A stretch of DNA of 64,000 bases from Halomonas alkaliantarctica (lineage in GTDB: Bacteria > Pseudomonadota > Gammaproteobacteria > Pseudomonadales > Halomonadaceae), in the NCBI RefSeq assembly GCF_029854215.1, contig NZ_CP122961.1:2418001-2482000 (forward strand). Direction: 5' to 3'. The position numbers and the translations under genes were made by a program. How positions within the stretch are numbered: position 1 is the first letter of the stretch; each line of letters starts with the position of its first letter. The notes beneath the pieces are model-generated. The model saw only the letters and a list, made by a program, of their open reading frames with translations, was not told the DNA's origin and ran no database searches. Shown here piece after piece: positions 43,175-51,100 of the stretch.

Positions 43175-43318
43175 GGCTAATAAAACGCTGATCGTGCCAC
43201 AAGTTGTGCTCATACAACCCCGTATTGCGGACTTTAGTGGCGCGACTAACGGCTTACCTGTAGTCCCATTTCAACAGACTTCTGTAAGATCCCGACTTCG
43301 TCGGGCGATCACTTTGGG
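43175..43318. repeat. Palindromic repeat unit, copy 1
   Basis: Begins GGCTAATAAAACGCTGATCG, continues through TATTGCGGACTTTAGTGGCGCGA and a hairpin CCCGAC-TTC-GTCGGG, and ends before copy 2. Matches copy 2 in order and spacing. Resembles dispersed REP-like elements known from gammaproteobacteria. Confidence 0.6.
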
Positions 43319-43319
43319 T

Positions 43320-43425
43320 GGCTGATTAAGCGCTGATCGCCCAATGAATTGGGCTCCTACAGCCCCCTATTGCAGGCTTTGTGGCGCGATGCCCCTTACA
43401 GGGCACCGTGCCCTTAGCTGGGTGG
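43320..43425. repeat. Palindromic repeat unit, copy 2
   Basis: Begins GGCTGATTAAGCGCTGATCG, has hairpins CCCAAT-GA-ATTGGG and GCCC-CTTACA-GGGC, and TATTGCAGGCTTTGTGGCGCGA as in copy 1. It lies directly behind copy 1 and runs up to the 3' end of the YtoQ gene. Confidence 0.6.
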
Positions 43426-43430
43426 GCGTA

Positions 43431-43871
43431 TTAGGCTTTGAGAACGTAACGCAGAGTTTCAACAACTTGATCGGTGGTGGTACACCAAGCTTGAGCGCCA
43501 GCATCGACCTCTTTCAGCGGGTGAACAATGTCTTCGCTATGCAGGGTGATGTAGGGCTTGGCGAGTGCTGCGCAGTAGCCTGCATCGAAGGCGGCGTTCC
43601 ACTGTTTGTACTGGTCACCGAAGCGTACAACGACCAGATCCGCTTGCTCGATCATCGTGCGTGTGCGGATGGCGTTGACCTTGGAGGACTGGTGGTCGCG
43701 CCAGAAGCCATTTTCCGGCTTGCCCAGGTGGTCGCCGGCGGCGTCAGAGGCGGCGTGGTCGGTGACCGGTGCGGTAAACACGATATCCAGGCCTGCGGCC
43801 TCGGCGCCGCGCTGGATTTCTTCGCGCCAGTCGGTATGGATCTCGCCGGATAAGTAAACGTAAAAGCTCAT
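43431..43871 (-). CDS. YtoQ-family nucleoside 2-deoxyribosyltransferase-like protein
   Basis: 146 residues: FYVYLSGEIHTDWREEI, then FTAPVTDHAASDAAGDHLG, IRTRTMIEQADLVVVRFGD and WNAAFDAGYCAALAKPYITL. This is the YtoQ family of the nucleoside 2-deoxyribosyltransferase superfamily; the reaction of YtoQ itself is not settled. It lies just downstream of the cob cluster on the same strand, about 70 bases after cobF, but shares no obvious pathway. Confidence 0.9.
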   Translation of the reverse strand: MSFYVYLSGEIHTDWREEIQRGAEAAGLDIVFTAPVTDHAASDAAGDHLGKPENGFWRDHQSSKVNAIRTRTMIEQADLVVVRFGDQYKQWNAAFDAGYCAALAKPYITLHSEDIVHPLKEVDAGAQAWCTTTDQVVETLRYVLKA

Positions 43872-43942
43872 GACTATTCCTCAATATACTAGTTGATCAG
43901 TAGCGCCATTTTATGGAAAAACATTCCATATTTATACCAGCG

Positions 43943-44707
43943 TTATAGCAGAGGCTGTTTGGCCAGCAGATAAATATCCATTATCCAGCCGTGAGTGTCG
44001 CGCAGCTCCGCCCGGCGCTGGACGATCTGGTCACTGACCTCGCTAAGCCAGCCTTTGATCAGGCACTGTTTCTCCATGCCCAGGTAGGCGCCCCACCAGA
44101 TGTAGGTTTCGTTTTGCGGAAGCGAGGTAAAGGCCCCGCCGCTATCCAGCATTACGGCGACGGTGGCGGCATCGCTTGGCCAGCCGCGCTCGCGCAGGCG
44201 GCGGCCAGTGGTGATGTGTACCGGCTCGGCGAGGGCATTGAGGGGGATTTTATGTTCGGCAGTGAGCACTTGCAGGCTGGTGATGCCGGGCACTACCTCT
44301 ACATCAACCTGCTTACCCGCAGCGCTTAGGCGCTGGGTAATGCGCAGGCTGCTGTCGTAAAGCGAGGGGTCGCCCCACACCAGCATCCCTACCCGCCCGC
44401 CGTTGGGTAAGTGTTCATCGATTAGCTGCGCCCAGACGCTGGCGATGGCTGCGTGCCAGTCGTCTACCGCGCCCAGGTAGTCATTGCGGCCATCACGACT
44501 AGGCAGATCGAACTCAACGATCTTGGTGGTCATCGGCGCTTCCAGCAGCCGTTCGCAGAGCAAGCGGCGCAGGTCGATAAGATCCGACTTGGCCTCGCCT
44601 TTGCGGGGCAGCAGGATCAGATCGGCGTTATTGAGGGCGCGCACGGCGGCAAGGGTGACGTGATCGAGGTTGCCGGTGCCGATGCCAATGAGCGAGAGCG
44701 TGATCAT
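43943..44707 (-). CDS. cobF: Precorrin-6A synthase (deacetylating) CobF
   Basis: 254 residues. Adds the C-1 methyl group and releases acetate in the aerobic cobalamin pathway, giving precorrin-6A. Methylase motifs are [18 protein letters not shown] at the start, [15 protein letters not shown], and [16 protein letters not shown] in the middle. The start overlaps the cobM stop by 4 bases. CobF is specific to the oxygen-dependent route. Confidence 0.95.
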   Translation of the reverse strand: MITLSLIGIGTGNLDHVTLAAVRALNNADLILLPRKGEAKSDLIDLRRLLCERLLEAPMTTKIVEFDLPSRDGRNDYLGAVDDWHAAIASVWAQLIDEHLPNGGRVGMLVWGDPSLYDSSLRITQRLSAAGKQVDVEVVPGITSLQVLTAEHKIPLNALAEPVHITTGRRLRERGWPSDAATVAVMLDSGGAFTSLPQNETYIWWGAYLGMEKQCLIKGWLSEVSDQIVQRRAELRDTHGWIMDIYLLAKQPLL

Positions 44708-45507
44708 GGTTCGCTCTCTTGGTCTTGCTTTACCGTGGCAAAAGGCGAATCCGCCGACTGGGGGCGAAAGCGGCGGTCGTAGCCTACGGCGTAGAGGCTG
44801 CTCTCCTGGAAGTCGTCGCTCTCCAGCACCGGCCCCACCAGAATTAGCGCGGTGCGCTGCATGGTGTTATCGATCAACGCTTCTATGCTGGCTAGCCGCC
44901 CGCGTACCACCCGCTCGTCGGGCCAGCTTGCCCGCCACACGATGGCCACCGGGCACTGCTCACCGTAGTAAGGTGTCAGGCTCTCGACCACCTGGGCAAG
45001 GTTATGGATAGAGAGATGGATGGCCAGCGTGGCGCCGGTGCGGGAGAAATTGGCTAGCGTCTCGTCGCTGGGCATGGCACTGGCCCGACCGGGCGTACGG
45101 GTGAGCACTACTGACTGGGCGACACCGGGGAGCGTCAGCTCCTGACCCAAGGTAGCCGAGGCTGCCGCGAAGGCTGGCACGCCGGGGGTAATGCTGTAGG
45201 GGATATCCAGCTCGCGCAGGCGGCGCAACTGCTCGCCCATGGCCGACCACACGGATAGATCCCCTGAATGCAGCCGGGCGACATCCCGGCCTTCGGCGTG
45301 GGCGCGGCTGATCTCCTGCATGATGTCATCCAGCGAGAGCGGCGCGGTGTTAATCACCTTGGCCCCTGGTGGGCAGTGTTCCAGAATCTGCTCCGGCACT
45401 AACGAGCCTGCATAGAGGCAAACCGGACAGGCGGCGATCAGGTCGCGCCCGCGCAGGGTAAGCAGATCCGGCGCGCCGGGGCCGGCGCCAATGAAATGTA
45501 CGGTCAT
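44704..45507 (-). CDS. cobM: Precorrin-4 C11-methyltransferase CobM
   Basis: 267 residues. Methylates C-11 of precorrin-4 with [23 protein letters not shown] is the methylase N-terminus, followed by [16 protein letters not shown] and [17 protein letters not shown]. Overlaps cobE and cobF by 4 bases on each side. Confidence 0.96.
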   Translation of the reverse strand: MTVHFIGAGPGAPDLLTLRGRDLIAACPVCLYAGSLVPEQILEHCPPGAKVINTAPLSLDDIMQEISRAHAEGRDVARLHSGDLSVWSAMGEQLRRLRELDIPYSITPGVPAFAAASATLGQELTLPGVAQSVVLTRTPGRASAMPSDETLANFSRTGATLAIHLSIHNLAQVVESLTPYYGEQCPVAIVWRASWPDERVVRGRLASIEALIDNTMQRTALILVGPVLESDDFQESSLYAVGYDRRFRPQSADSPFATVKQDQESEP

Positions 45508-45890
45508 TCTGTGATTCCTTCTGCCAACGCCAACGCGGCGGTGGCCAGCCTATCCGCTGAAATTATCCTCGGCCCCATTAGCCTAGCATTCGGGCCTGCC
45601 GCTAACAGCGCTACGGCCTCGGCCACGCTGCCCGTGCCGCGGGCCTGCATACTTTGTGTTGAATGAGTCAGCGTTGCCACCGTCGGCAGCTCGGCGTCCG
45701 ACACGGCGATAACCTCGATGTGTCGCAGTTGTCCCAGCTCTTCGACTAACGGCAGCATGGAGCGAGCCGCCGCCAGCTTATCGATAGCGCCGCATTGGTC
45801 GATCAGTTGATCCAGCGCCTGGGCAAGAGATTCAAGCGTGGCCTCACTGCGAAAGCCAAATCCGGCGACGTGTAACGCCCGCGCCTTCAT
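45504..45890 (-). CDS. cobE: Cobalamin biosynthesis protein CobE (CbiG C-terminal-like)
   Basis: 128 residues: [20 protein letters not shown], then [15 protein letters not shown] and [22 protein letters not shown] match CobE/CbiG C-terminal proteins, which bind corrinoid intermediates. ATG 45890 overlaps the cobL stop (ATGA). A longer frame extends upstream, but that part runs antiphase through cobL and is not coding. Confidence 0.92.
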   Translation of the reverse strand: MKARALHVAGFGFRSEATLESLAQALDQLIDQCGAIDKLAAARSMLPLVEELGQLRHIEVIAVSDAELPTVATLTHSTQSMQARGTGSVAEAVALLAAGPNARLMGPRIISADRLATAALALAEGITE

Positions 45891-47095
45891 CGAACGCCCC
45901 GCCACTGAACGATGGGGTAGCTGGCCTTCCAGCCCCGCCGAGTGCCGATGGGGGCGGCGTTGGCAAGTTCCAGCCGCAGCAGTTCGCCGCCTGCTTTTTG
46001 ATGCCAGTGCGCCAGCAGCGCTTCGGATTCCAGTGTTACGGCATTGGCGACGACGCGCACGCCTTCGGGCAGGCGCTGCCATAAGTCTTCCAACAGCGTT
46101 TGGGATAGCCCGCCGCCGATAAATACCGCATCCGGGAGCGATGTATCGTTTAGCACTTCCGGCGCGCAGCCCTCTTTTACTTCCAGCCAATCAACGCCCA
46201 GGTTATCTGCATTGCTGCGCGCCCGCGCTGCCCGTTCCGCGTTTTGCTCGAAGCCTACCGCCTGATTATCCGGGTGAGCGAGCAGCCACTCAATGGCGAC
46301 GGAGCCCGATCCGGTGCCAATATCCCACAACCGCTCGCCGGGCATGGGGGCTAGTGCCGCCAGGGTGATGGCGCGAATGGTCTGTTTGGTAATCTGGCCG
46401 TCGTGGTCAAAAAAATGATCCGGCAGGCCGGGCGTCAACGGCAAGGCCGGGCCGTTACCGGTGACTTCCAGCCCTACCGCCACCGGGTGGGCGATATCCT
46501 GGGGCAAGCTGGCGTCGACACGGCAATGGCGAAGGCGTTCGTTATAGCCGCCCAGGGCTTCCAGCACCGTTAGCTGTGAATCCGCAAAGCCGAACCGACT
46601 GACCAAAGAGGCGAGTTCAGCAACCGCCGCGCCGTCTCTTACCAGTACCAGCAAACGCCTACCGACATGCAGGTAAGGCCGAATGCGCGCCAGTGGTTTG
46701 GCATGCAGGCCCAGGCAGGTGCAGCGCTCCAGCGGCCAGCCCAGGCGGGAAGCCGCCAGGCTGAAGGTGGAAGGCGCAGGCAATGCCAGCCACTCGTCAG
46801 CGCCGAGATGCTGCGCCAGGGTGCTGCCCGCCCCAAACCAGAACGGGTCGTTCGAGACCAGCATGACTACCCGATGGCCGCGCTGATTGAGCAGTTCTGG
46901 GATGCCATCGGCAAAGGGCACAGGCCACTCAATCACTTCGGCGTTTAGGGGCGGCAAAAGGCGTAGGTGGCGGCGCGCGCCGAACACTACCTCGGCACTT
47001 TCCAGTGCGGCGCGGCTTGCCGCCGTTAGCGCCTGTGTGCCACCCTCCCCCCAACCTAACAGGGTCAGCCAGGGAGTTTTGTTAACCTCAACCAT
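45887..47095 (-). CDS. cobL: Precorrin-6Y methyltransferase/decarboxylase CobL
   Basis: 402 residues with two fused modules: an N-terminal CbiE-like methylase (WLTLLGWGEGGTQALT, VMLVSNDPFWFGAGSTLAQ) and a C-terminal CbiT-like part with LWDIGTGSGSVAIEWLLAHP (SAM motif I) and PDAVFIGGGLSQTLL. It methylates C-5 and C-15 and decarboxylates. ATG 47095 has AGGA about 9 bases upstream. Its start codon overlaps the divergent cobK start by 2 bases. Confidence 0.96.
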   Translation of the reverse strand: MVEVNKTPWLTLLGWGEGGTQALTAASRAALESAEVVFGARRHLRLLPPLNAEVIEWPVPFADGIPELLNQRGHRVVMLVSNDPFWFGAGSTLAQHLGADEWLALPAPSTFSLAASRLGWPLERCTCLGLHAKPLARIRPYLHVGRRLLVLVRDGAAVAELASLVSRFGFADSQLTVLEALGGYNERLRHCRVDASLPQDIAHPVAVGLEVTGNGPALPLTPGLPDHFFDHDGQITKQTIRAITLAALAPMPGERLWDIGTGSGSVAIEWLLAHPDNQAVGFEQNAERAARARSNADNLGVDWLEVKEGCAPEVLNDTSLPDAVFIGGGLSQTLLEDLWQRLPEGVRVVANAVTLESEALLAHWHQKAGGELLRLELANAAPIGTRRGWKASYPIVQWRGVR

Positions 47096-47831
47096 GATCA
47101 AGATCCTAATTCTCGGGGGAACCTCGGAGGCCAGCGCCCTGGCCAGTGCGGTTGCCAAGCGCGGGCTGCCCGCCATATTCAGCTATGCTGGGCGTGTTGC
47201 CACGCCTAAACCCCAGCCACTGCCTACTCGCATTGGTGGTTTTGGCGGCGTTAGCGGCCTTGCCGCCTTTGTGGCCCGGGAGCGCATCACCCATATCGTC
47301 GATGCCACCCACCCTTTTGCCGCGCAGATGAGCACGAATGTGTTAGCCGCTGCGGCCCAGTGCGGCGTAAAGGCCATTGCCCTTACCCGGCCTGCCTGGC
47401 AACCCGTTGACGGCGACCAGTGGCACAGCGTGGCAAGTATCGATGAAGCTGTCAGCACTCTGGCGGGCCCGCCCCAGCGGGTGCTGCTCGCCATTGGCCG
47501 CATGCACCTTGCGGCCTTTGCCGGCCAGCCCCAGCACCATTACGTGCTGCGTTTGGTTGACCAACCATCTAGCCCGTTACCACTGGCCGATGTCAGCACC
47601 GTGATTGATCGAGGCCCGTTTACGCTGGAAGGCGATCTCGTCCTGCTGGAAGGTCAGCGAATCCAGCGCGTCGTGTGTAAAAATTCCGGTGGCGAAGGGG
47701 CGGCGTCCAAACTCACCGCTGCCCGTAGGCTCGGCCTGCCCGTGGTGATGATCGAGCGGCCTCACCTGCCTCCTCGCCACGAAGTTCATCGTATCGATGA
47801 CGTGATTAGCTGGCTCGATAGCCACTCTTAA
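47094..47831 (+). CDS. cobK: Precorrin-6A reductase CobK
   Basis: 245 residues: IKILILGGTSEASALASAV is the standard CobK start, with FSYAGRVATP, VDATHPFAAQMSTN and VVCKNSGGEGAASKLTAARRLGLPV following. It reduces precorrin-6A with NADPH. It is the only plus-strand gene of the cluster; the ATG overlaps the cobL start on the other strand. No strong ribosome site is directly upstream (AGGGAG is about 17 bases away). Convergent with cobJ, 12 bases between stops. Confidence 0.95.
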   Translation: MIKILILGGTSEASALASAVAKRGLPAIFSYAGRVATPKPQPLPTRIGGFGGVSGLAAFVARERITHIVDATHPFAAQMSTNVLAAAAQCGVKAIALTRPAWQPVDGDQWHSVASIDEAVSTLAGPPQRVLLAIGRMHLAAFAGQPQHHYVLRLVDQPSSPLPLADVSTVIDRGPFTLEGDLVLLEGQRIQRVVCKNSGGEGAASKLTAARRLGLPVVMIERPHLPPRHEVHRIDDVISWLDSHS

Positions 47832-47843
47832 TCTTCAATACGC

Positions 47844-48593
47844 TTAATCAGCCGAGCGCGGCGTATACACCAGCGGTGCCCCGGCTCGCTCTATCAATCG
47901 CGTCTGCTGGGAACCGACGATGACCAGCGTGCGCATATCGGCCATGTCCGGCGTCGCCTCACCTAGGGTGGTGACGCGAATCGACTCTTCCGGCGTTGAA
48001 ACCGCCCGGGCGAAGATGATCAATCGATCCGGCCCGCAGGCCTCCCGCAGTATGTCCAGCGTGCGCTCGAAGCCCGCTGGGCGCGCCTTGGAGCGCGGGT
48101 TGTAAAACGCCATGGCGAAGTCGGCCTCGGCAGCCAGGCGCAGGCGCTTTTCAATCAGTGCCCAAGGCTTCAAATTGTCGGATAGGTTAATACAACAGAA
48201 GTCATGCCCTAGCGGCGCACCAACGCTGGCACTGGCGGCCAGCATGGCGGAAATACCCGGCAATACCTGAATATCCAGCGTGCACCACTGGGCATCGCCC
48301 ACTTCCAGCGCCTCGAATACCGCAGCAGCCATGGCAAATACGCCGGGGTCACCGGAAGACACCACCACTACCCGATGCCCCTCAAGCGCCAGCTGTAGCG
48401 CCTGCTCCGCCCGGCGGATCTCTTCGCGGTTGTCCGAGCCGTGGCGGACTAATCCAGCCCGTGGCGCGACCCGGTTAACGTAGGGCACATAGCCCACCAC
48501 GTCGGTGGCATCCAATAGCGCGGCCGTTACCTCTGGGGTAATCATGGCCTCGGAGCCCGGCCCCAGGCCGACAATTTTCAGCCAGCCGCTCAT
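47844..48593 (-). CDS. cobJ: Precorrin-3B C17-methyltransferase CobJ
   Basis: 249 residues: LKIVGLGPGSEAMITPEV, VVVSSGDPGVFAMAAAVFEAL, VLPGISAMLAASASVGAPLGHDF and CINLSDNLKPW are the family motifs. It methylates C-17 and contracts the ring. ATG overlaps the cobI stop by 4 bases. It is the last gene of the first minus-strand block before the cobK inversion. Confidence 0.97.
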   Translation of the reverse strand: MSGWLKIVGLGPGSEAMITPEVTAALLDATDVVGYVPYVNRVAPRAGLVRHGSDNREEIRRAEQALQLALEGHRVVVVSSGDPGVFAMAAAVFEALEVGDAQWCTLDIQVLPGISAMLAASASVGAPLGHDFCCINLSDNLKPWALIEKRLRLAAEADFAMAFYNPRSKARPAGFERTLDILREACGPDRLIIFARAVSTPEESIRVTTLGEATPDMADMRTLVIVGSQQTRLIERAGAPLVYTPRSAD

Positions 48594-49315
48594 GGTCGCC
48601 TCCCGTGGCCATGGATCAGCACAATCGAGAAGTACGGCACGCTCTCACCAACGTCCGCCAGCGGCATTACGCGTTGTTGCGTCATGGCGGCGTACTCGAT
48701 CAGCCATGCCTCTCCTTCGCGACCAGCGTGAACCAGTGCTCGCCGGAGTTTGGCCAGGTTGCGGCCAATCTTCATCACCACCAGCGCATCAGTCTGCGCG
48801 ATGCGCTCGGCCAATGCCTCTTCCGGTAGCGTGGCCATCAGCACGGTCAGGATGTCATCGCCCCAGGTAATTGGCTGCCCGGTGGCTGTCCAGGCTGCCG
48901 ACATACCGGTAATCCCCGGCACCACCGAGACAGGCACGCGGTTTAGCAGTCGCGTATAGAGATGCATAAAGGAGCCGTAGAAGAACGGGTCGCCTTCACA
49001 CAGCACCACCACATCGCACCCGGCCTCTGCCATCTCGACGAGCTGGGCCACGCTGCGTTCGTAAAAGGCCGCCAGCAGCTCATTGTAGCGTGGGTCGTCG
49101 AAGGGAATTTCCGTGGTGACCGGGTATTCCATGGGCAGCTCGATGGCACCGGGTGGGATCATACCCTCCACGATAGTGCGTGCATGGCCGCAGCGGCCCT
49201 TTTTACGGAAATACGCCACGTGGGTCGCCCCGCGTATCAGGCGGTCGGCGCGCACGCTCATCAAGTCTTGGCTGCCTGGCCCCAGGCCAACGCCGTATAT
49301 CGTTCCCTGGGTCAT
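48590..49315 (-). CDS. cobI: Precorrin-2 C20-methyltransferase CobI
   Basis: 241 residues: TIYGVGLGPGSQDLMSVRAD, DVVVLCEGDPFFYGSFMHLY and VPVSVVPGITGMSAAWTATG are diagnostic. It methylates precorrin-2 at C-20. Overlaps cobH and cobJ by 4 bases each. Confidence 0.97.
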   Translation of the reverse strand: MTQGTIYGVGLGPGSQDLMSVRADRLIRGATHVAYFRKKGRCGHARTIVEGMIPPGAIELPMEYPVTTEIPFDDPRYNELLAAFYERSVAQLVEMAEAGCDVVVLCEGDPFFYGSFMHLYTRLLNRVPVSVVPGITGMSAAWTATGQPITWGDDILTVLMATLPEEALAERIAQTDALVVMKIGRNLAKLRRALVHAGREGEAWLIEYAAMTQQRVMPLADVGESVPYFSIVLIHGHGRRP

Positions 49316-49941
49316 TCGATACGATCCGCCATGGCGTTGATGGCCGCCACCGTCACGGCGCTGCCGCCCAAACGCCCGCGGACGATGCAGCTGGGCAGTG
49401 TCGGGTTAGCCAACAGCGCTTCCTTGGATTCCGCCGCGCCGACAAAGCCTACCGGGCAGCCGATAATCGCCGCCGGGCGCGGGCACGCCGGGTCTTCGAG
49501 CATATTGAGCAGATGAAACAGCGCGGTGGGCGCGTTACCAATGGCGACCACGGCGCCTTCCAGGTGCGGCCGCCAGAGTTCCAGCGCCGCCGCCGAGCGG
49601 GTGTTGGCCATTTCCTGGGCGAGGCCGGGCGTGCGCTCATCGTTGAGGGTGCAGATAATCTCGTTGTCAGCGGGCAGCCGCTTGCGGGTGATGCCTTCGG
49701 AGACCATGCGGGCATCGCAGAGAATCGGTGCGCCCTGCTCTAACGCGACACGAGCCTTATTAACCACGTCATTTTGAAAATGAATATGCGCGGCCAATTC
49801 CACCAGCCCGGCGGCGTGAATCATGCGCACCGCCACGGTCTCTTCTTCCACTGAAAAGCGGCCAAGCTCGGCTTCACTGCGAATAATCGCAAACGATTCC
49901 CGGTAAATCGCCGGGCCACTGGTTTCGTACTTATAGGGCAC
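49312..49941 (-). CDS. cobH: Precorrin-8X methylmutase CobH
   Basis: 209 residues. Moves the C-11 methyl to C-12 to give hydrogenobyrinate. ESFAIIRSEAELGRF, VRMIHAAGLVELA (catalytic His), and IIGCPVGFVGAAESKEAL mark the family. Start is GTG 49941 with GGAG upstream; it lies inside the end of cobG (11 bases overlap). Confidence 0.95.
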   Translation of the reverse strand: MPYKYETSGPAIYRESFAIIRSEAELGRFSVEEETVAVRMIHAAGLVELAAHIHFQNDVVNKARVALEQGAPILCDARMVSEGITRKRLPADNEIICTLNDERTPGLAQEMANTRSAAALELWRPHLEGAVVAIGNAPTALFHLLNMLEDPACPRPAAIIGCPVGFVGAAESKEALLANPTLPSCIVRGRLGGSAVTVAAINAMADRIE

Positions 49942-51100
49942 CCAAACTCTCCAAATAACGTATAACTTCAGATTCACTCAGCCCGGTGGCCTGCGGTGCG
50001 CTATCGGCGCGCCCATTGATTATCACGTCAAAGCGACCATCGCGGCCGGTAAGACACAGTGCTGCCGGTCGTTGGCGGGCGCAGCCTTTAGCGCAGCCGG
50101 ATATATGCACGGTTCCTTTCACCCAGCCGCTTAGCTTCTCGGCAAGCGGCTGGGTGGCGACACTCGCTTGTTCACAGGAGGGCGCGCCAGGGCAGGCGTC
50201 CATCGCTAGCCGCGGGTCGCTATTATGGCGGATCAAGCCATCAGCTGCAGGCAGTGTATCGCAATCCTTCAACAACAGGCGTCGCCAGGGCGTGACCTGC
50301 ACCGCACTGATACTTGTTTGGGAGCCATTTGTCGGGGAGACCGCCTCACGCAGCGTTTCAGCCGCCACTCGGCCAAAGGGAAGCCCCACCACCATGCCCT
50401 CACGATGTTCACCCAACGCCAGCTTCTCGCCGGGAGCTGCAGGGGCGGTATCGGCAGGCGCCCAGTCGGGCAGCGGTGCGGTATGCCGCCGCATACGGCC
50501 TGACGCCCAACCGCCGGTAGCCACGAACCAGTGGGTCAGGCGTATCAGCTGCTCGACGGCGGCGCCAACATCGCTCACTGCCGTGCCTAGCGCGTGGCCA
50601 TCGGCGCGTACCAGCAGGCCACCTTCCGTTGAGCGCTCGATGCGAAAATCGGCGGCGCTGTCGCCGAGCACCGGCGCTTTTCCCGCGTCAATGGCGATAC
50701 CGACTTTGCCGGGCATGGCGGCTAATTCGCTACCCCGCGCCTGCAACAGGCAGGCAATGGTAGGGGTGTCATCGCCGTTTTGCCAGGCGGGCGCCAGCAT
50801 CAGTTGTGGCTGGCGTTCTGCTTCCGGGTCGCCGCTCACTAGTTGATGTTCGACCAGAAACGTCATCAGCGGCGGCCAGCTTTCGTCGCTCACCCCACGC
50901 AGCTGCAGGTTGGCCCGGCTGGTCAGCTCGATTAAACCGCTACCGAAGGTCTCGGCGGCGTCGCACAGTGCCTCTACCTGCTCCCGCGTTAGCTGGCCCA
51001 GCGGCGGGCGCACCCGCACCAGCAGGCCATCGCCAGTGGCCATGGGTCGCCACGCGCCGGGGCACCAGCCTTTAATGCGCGGGCTGGGAGGCATGACCAT
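49931..51100 (-). CDS. cobG: Precorrin-3B synthase CobG (O2-dependent)
   Basis: 389 residues of the nitrite/sulfite reductase type with siroheme-like/[4Fe-4S] cysteines in AMDACPGAPSCEQAS and HISGCAKGCARQ. CobG hydroxylates precorrin-3A using O2, so its presence marks the aerobic route. ATG 51100 or 51094; both start inside the end of cobN. Confidence 0.95.
   Translation of the reverse strand: MVMPPSPRIKGWCPGAWRPMATGDGLLVRVRPPLGQLTREQVEALCDAAETFGSGLIELTSRANLQLRGVSDESWPPLMTFLVEHQLVSGDPEAERQPQLMLAPAWQNGDDTPTIACLLQARGSELAAMPGKVGIAIDAGKAPVLGDSAADFRIERSTEGGLLVRADGHALGTAVSDVGAAVEQLIRLTHWFVATGGWASGRMRRHTAPLPDWAPADTAPAAPGEKLALGEHREGMVVGLPFGRVAAETLREAVSPTNGSQTSISAVQVTPWRRLLLKDCDTLPAADGLIRHNSDPRLAMDACPGAPSCEQASVATQPLAEKLSGWVKGTVHISGCAKGCARQRPAALCLTGRDGRFDVIINGRADSAPQATGLSESEVIRYLESLGAL

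Noticed and set aside
43900..43942. Hairpin TATGGA...TCCATA as cobF terminator
   Set aside because: Only 6 AT-rich base pairs with no following T tract in the right direction.
45891..46190. Upstream extension of the cobE frame
   Set aside because: It runs in another frame through cobL, is rich in Arg and matches nothing; the ATG at 45890 overlaps the cobL stop as expected in this operon.
46887..47093. Upstream extension of the cobK frame
   Set aside because: It is antisense to cobL, low in sense, and cobK proteins begin at the MIKILILGGT segment.
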